DNA of 7,970 nucleotides from Chitinophagaceae bacterium (GTDB taxonomy: Bacteria; Bacteroidota; Bacteroidia; Chitinophagales; Chitinophagaceae), in NCBI GenBank assembly GCA_025455665.1, contig JALOMC010000097.1:1-7970 (forward strand), given 5' to 3'. The stretch's first letter is position 1; each line of letters opens with the position of its first letter. This document shows positions 7,501 to 7,970 of the stretch, piece by piece. The position numbers and the translations under genes were made by a program. Under the pieces are notes generated by a model. It made no database searches. It was given only the letters and a program-made list of their open reading frames with translations, and was not told the DNA's origin.

Positions 7501-7970
7501 AAAACTGGGTCACGTTGTAGCCTTTGTTTTTATCGACAAACGTAGGCTTGACAGGTGTAGCCACCGAAGCGTTTTCTGAATAGTCTACCCCCCCATCGGT
7601 ACCTACCACCATACGGTTACTGCTACCCGGCGAAAACATAAAAAAGTGGTGGTCGGCATGCACATTTTGTGCCCCGGTAAAGCCGGTGGCACCAAATAAG
7701 CTCCAGGTAGTATTTTGTTGCCAGGTAGTGCCATTGTTGTCCGATCTTAACGCATCTACCCCGCCTATCCACAGCGAGCTGGCATTGTTGGGGTCTACTG
7801 CTGCTATCAGGTCGTACCAGGCCTGCCCGCGGGTGAAATTGCTATTGCTACCCTGATCTATAATATTCGGTACGGTACCGTTGCTCCAGCTATTCGTGGC
7901 AGCATTGTAGCGTTTGATGTTATTGGCGTTCTGCGTGCCGTTGCCTTCAAATATCGCATACACAATGTCG
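4541..7970 (-). CDS. large secreted mosaic protein with T9SS type A sorting domain (5' end outside the window)
   Basis: At least 1142 residues are visible. The frame is open to the window edge (Asp-Ile precede the GTG at 7963), so signal peptide and start lie outside; that GTG is most likely an internal Val, counted here as residue 1. Residues 1-455 form a sortilin/BNR-type beta-propeller with Asp-box-like repeats SDNNGTTW (74-81), STNGGTSF (220-227) and TVNGGSTW (361-368), plus VHADHHFFMFSPGSS and VGTDGGVDYSEN (101-131) and LAGAQDNGSHRF (168-179). Residues 457-590 look like a Calx-beta domain (GVDFDFT at 514-520, then ITIRVYDDTELESIENIEL at 544-562, then LTDND at 585-589). Residues 595-787 form a jelly-roll-like module and 790-955 an unnamed beta-rich module. 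Residues 961-1053 are fibronectin-like (LISWATGSEQNNVRFAVQIS, YYRIQQVDADGRSSFSQVV). Residues 1062-1140 are the T9SS sorting domain ending LAGGTYFLRVQTPAGTELLRFVKQ. No catalytic site is recognised; the target is unknown. Confidence 0.9.
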   Translation of the reverse strand, partial: DIVYAIFEGNGTQNANNIKRYNAATNSWSNGTVPNIIDQGSNSNFTRGQAWYDLIAAVDPNNASSLWIGGVDALRSDNNGTTWQQNTTWSLFGATGFTGAQNVHADHHFFMFSPGSSNRMVVGTDGGVDYSENASVATPVKPTFVDKNKGYNVTQFYAVANHPTNPDYFLAGAQDNGSHRFTTAGMNSTTEVTGGDGAFCHIDQNEPNIQITSFVFNNYFVSTNGGTSFTQRFKGNTGGFINPTDYDDVANILYGANSGGTYFRYTSPATDGATANVNVAGFASGSVTHVMVSPSKNNRVYFGLSNGRVVMVEDAHTGTSKTGTVIFNQGISGSVSCVAVDPANESHLLVSFSNYGVNSLWETVNGGSTWTSVEGNFPDMPVRWAMFDPRNSDWALLGTEMGVWSTDNLNAAATAWDPTNSGLANVRVDMLQYSPQTRVLSAATHGRGLYTATVPARASTDINFAVGKGAGAEQVSGSIDCRRFTDYSVNLTISKAPVGDANVTVSLGGGTTARQGVDFDFTTNSSFTSPSSVAVFPAGSSLSRTITIRVYDDTELESIENIELVYNISGSTDAIAGVGPQTYNFALTDNDVAPLPTGVATVTVGTSDNTSANSQPFRGNFEVAKTQMLYTAAELQAQGLSAGPITRIGFVVTAKNTVGIYQNITIKMAQTSATSLSASIMETGLSTVHSMVSYATLNGVNDFNLSSPFNWDGTSSLLIEFCFANDVGFNPSGTPNGTAVDVVSSSVTTGVMAKWMRGNNSNCDEIFGTIFSTFSGIGNLRPVLRIRGNVSGVPVATAVNSTGTYSFGPFANIYVYSTGGELLAQLRNLSNHDYGCTEVRIDRSGISAKALQNSTPTNYVTDKTLLVTPTNNNPNGLYEVTLYYTADEVAGWEAATGRTWASAHVVKTRNAVPSYTPGSVPQADIDINPTPVKFDFGSAKGIRGAFGTGFSGFAVGVPDASLPVTWLDVKAAAAKDHNLISWATGSEQNNVRFAVQISRNGRDFVTIGQVKSRGNGSSRQDYGYKHLRPEAGTNYYRIQQVDADGRSSFSQVVSVRSQAAANSKAFVYPTVAQQLINLNMGRLVEGRIQWEIFSADMKLVHRGPVLSSFVQGSINIEKLAGGTYFLRVQTPAGTELLRFVKQ

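Noticed and set aside
7961..7963. GTG as start codon of the large CDS
   Set aside because: The frame stays open to the window edge, no signal peptide follows, and the protein starts in mid-propeller, so this is most likely an internal Val codon.

Overview
The window suggests a member of the Bacteroidota, most likely the Chitinophagaceae or a close relative. Four points support this: a large protein ending in a type IX secretion (T9SS) type A sorting domain, the long Bacteroidota form of NusB, a free-standing OstA-like protein without a barrel, and start codons preceded by A/T-rich leaders with no Shine-Dalgarno sequence. All six complete or near-complete genes and the partial one at the left edge lie on the minus strand, so transcription runs from right to left. 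The organism and family calls come from reading the translated sequence; no database search was run.

Right part (4541-7970): one very large CDS, open at its 5' end, encodes a secreted mosaic protein. It has a sortilin/BNR-type beta-propeller, a Calx-beta-like domain, a jelly-roll-like module, an unnamed beta-rich module, a fibronectin-like module and a T9SS sorting domain. A strong intrinsic terminator (4482-4516) closes this unit.

Middle part (2436-4358): after a 182-base gap holding that terminator and a candidate Bacteroidota-type promoter come nusB, a DUF1573 lipoprotein and yajC, with gaps of 61 and 62 bases. nusB and yajC are housekeeping genes, for transcription antitermination and as a Sec accessory; the DUF1573 lipoprotein is a frequent companion.

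Left part (1-2359): a small secreted protein of unknown function, an OstA/LptA-like periplasmic protein (lipopolysaccharide transport) and the first 79 codons of the Na+/H+ antiporter gene nhaA. A hairpin lies between the yajC stop and the start of the small secreted protein and may end or attenuate transcription there. From nusB to nhaA the genes could form one envelope-biogenesis run or two units split at this hairpin.

I found no RNA genes, CRISPR arrays, insertion sequences or other mobile elements. No stretch over 300 bases is without a gene. The window is mostly ordinary core genome. The least understood parts are the small secreted protein with its leader hairpin and the unnamed modules of the large T9SS protein.
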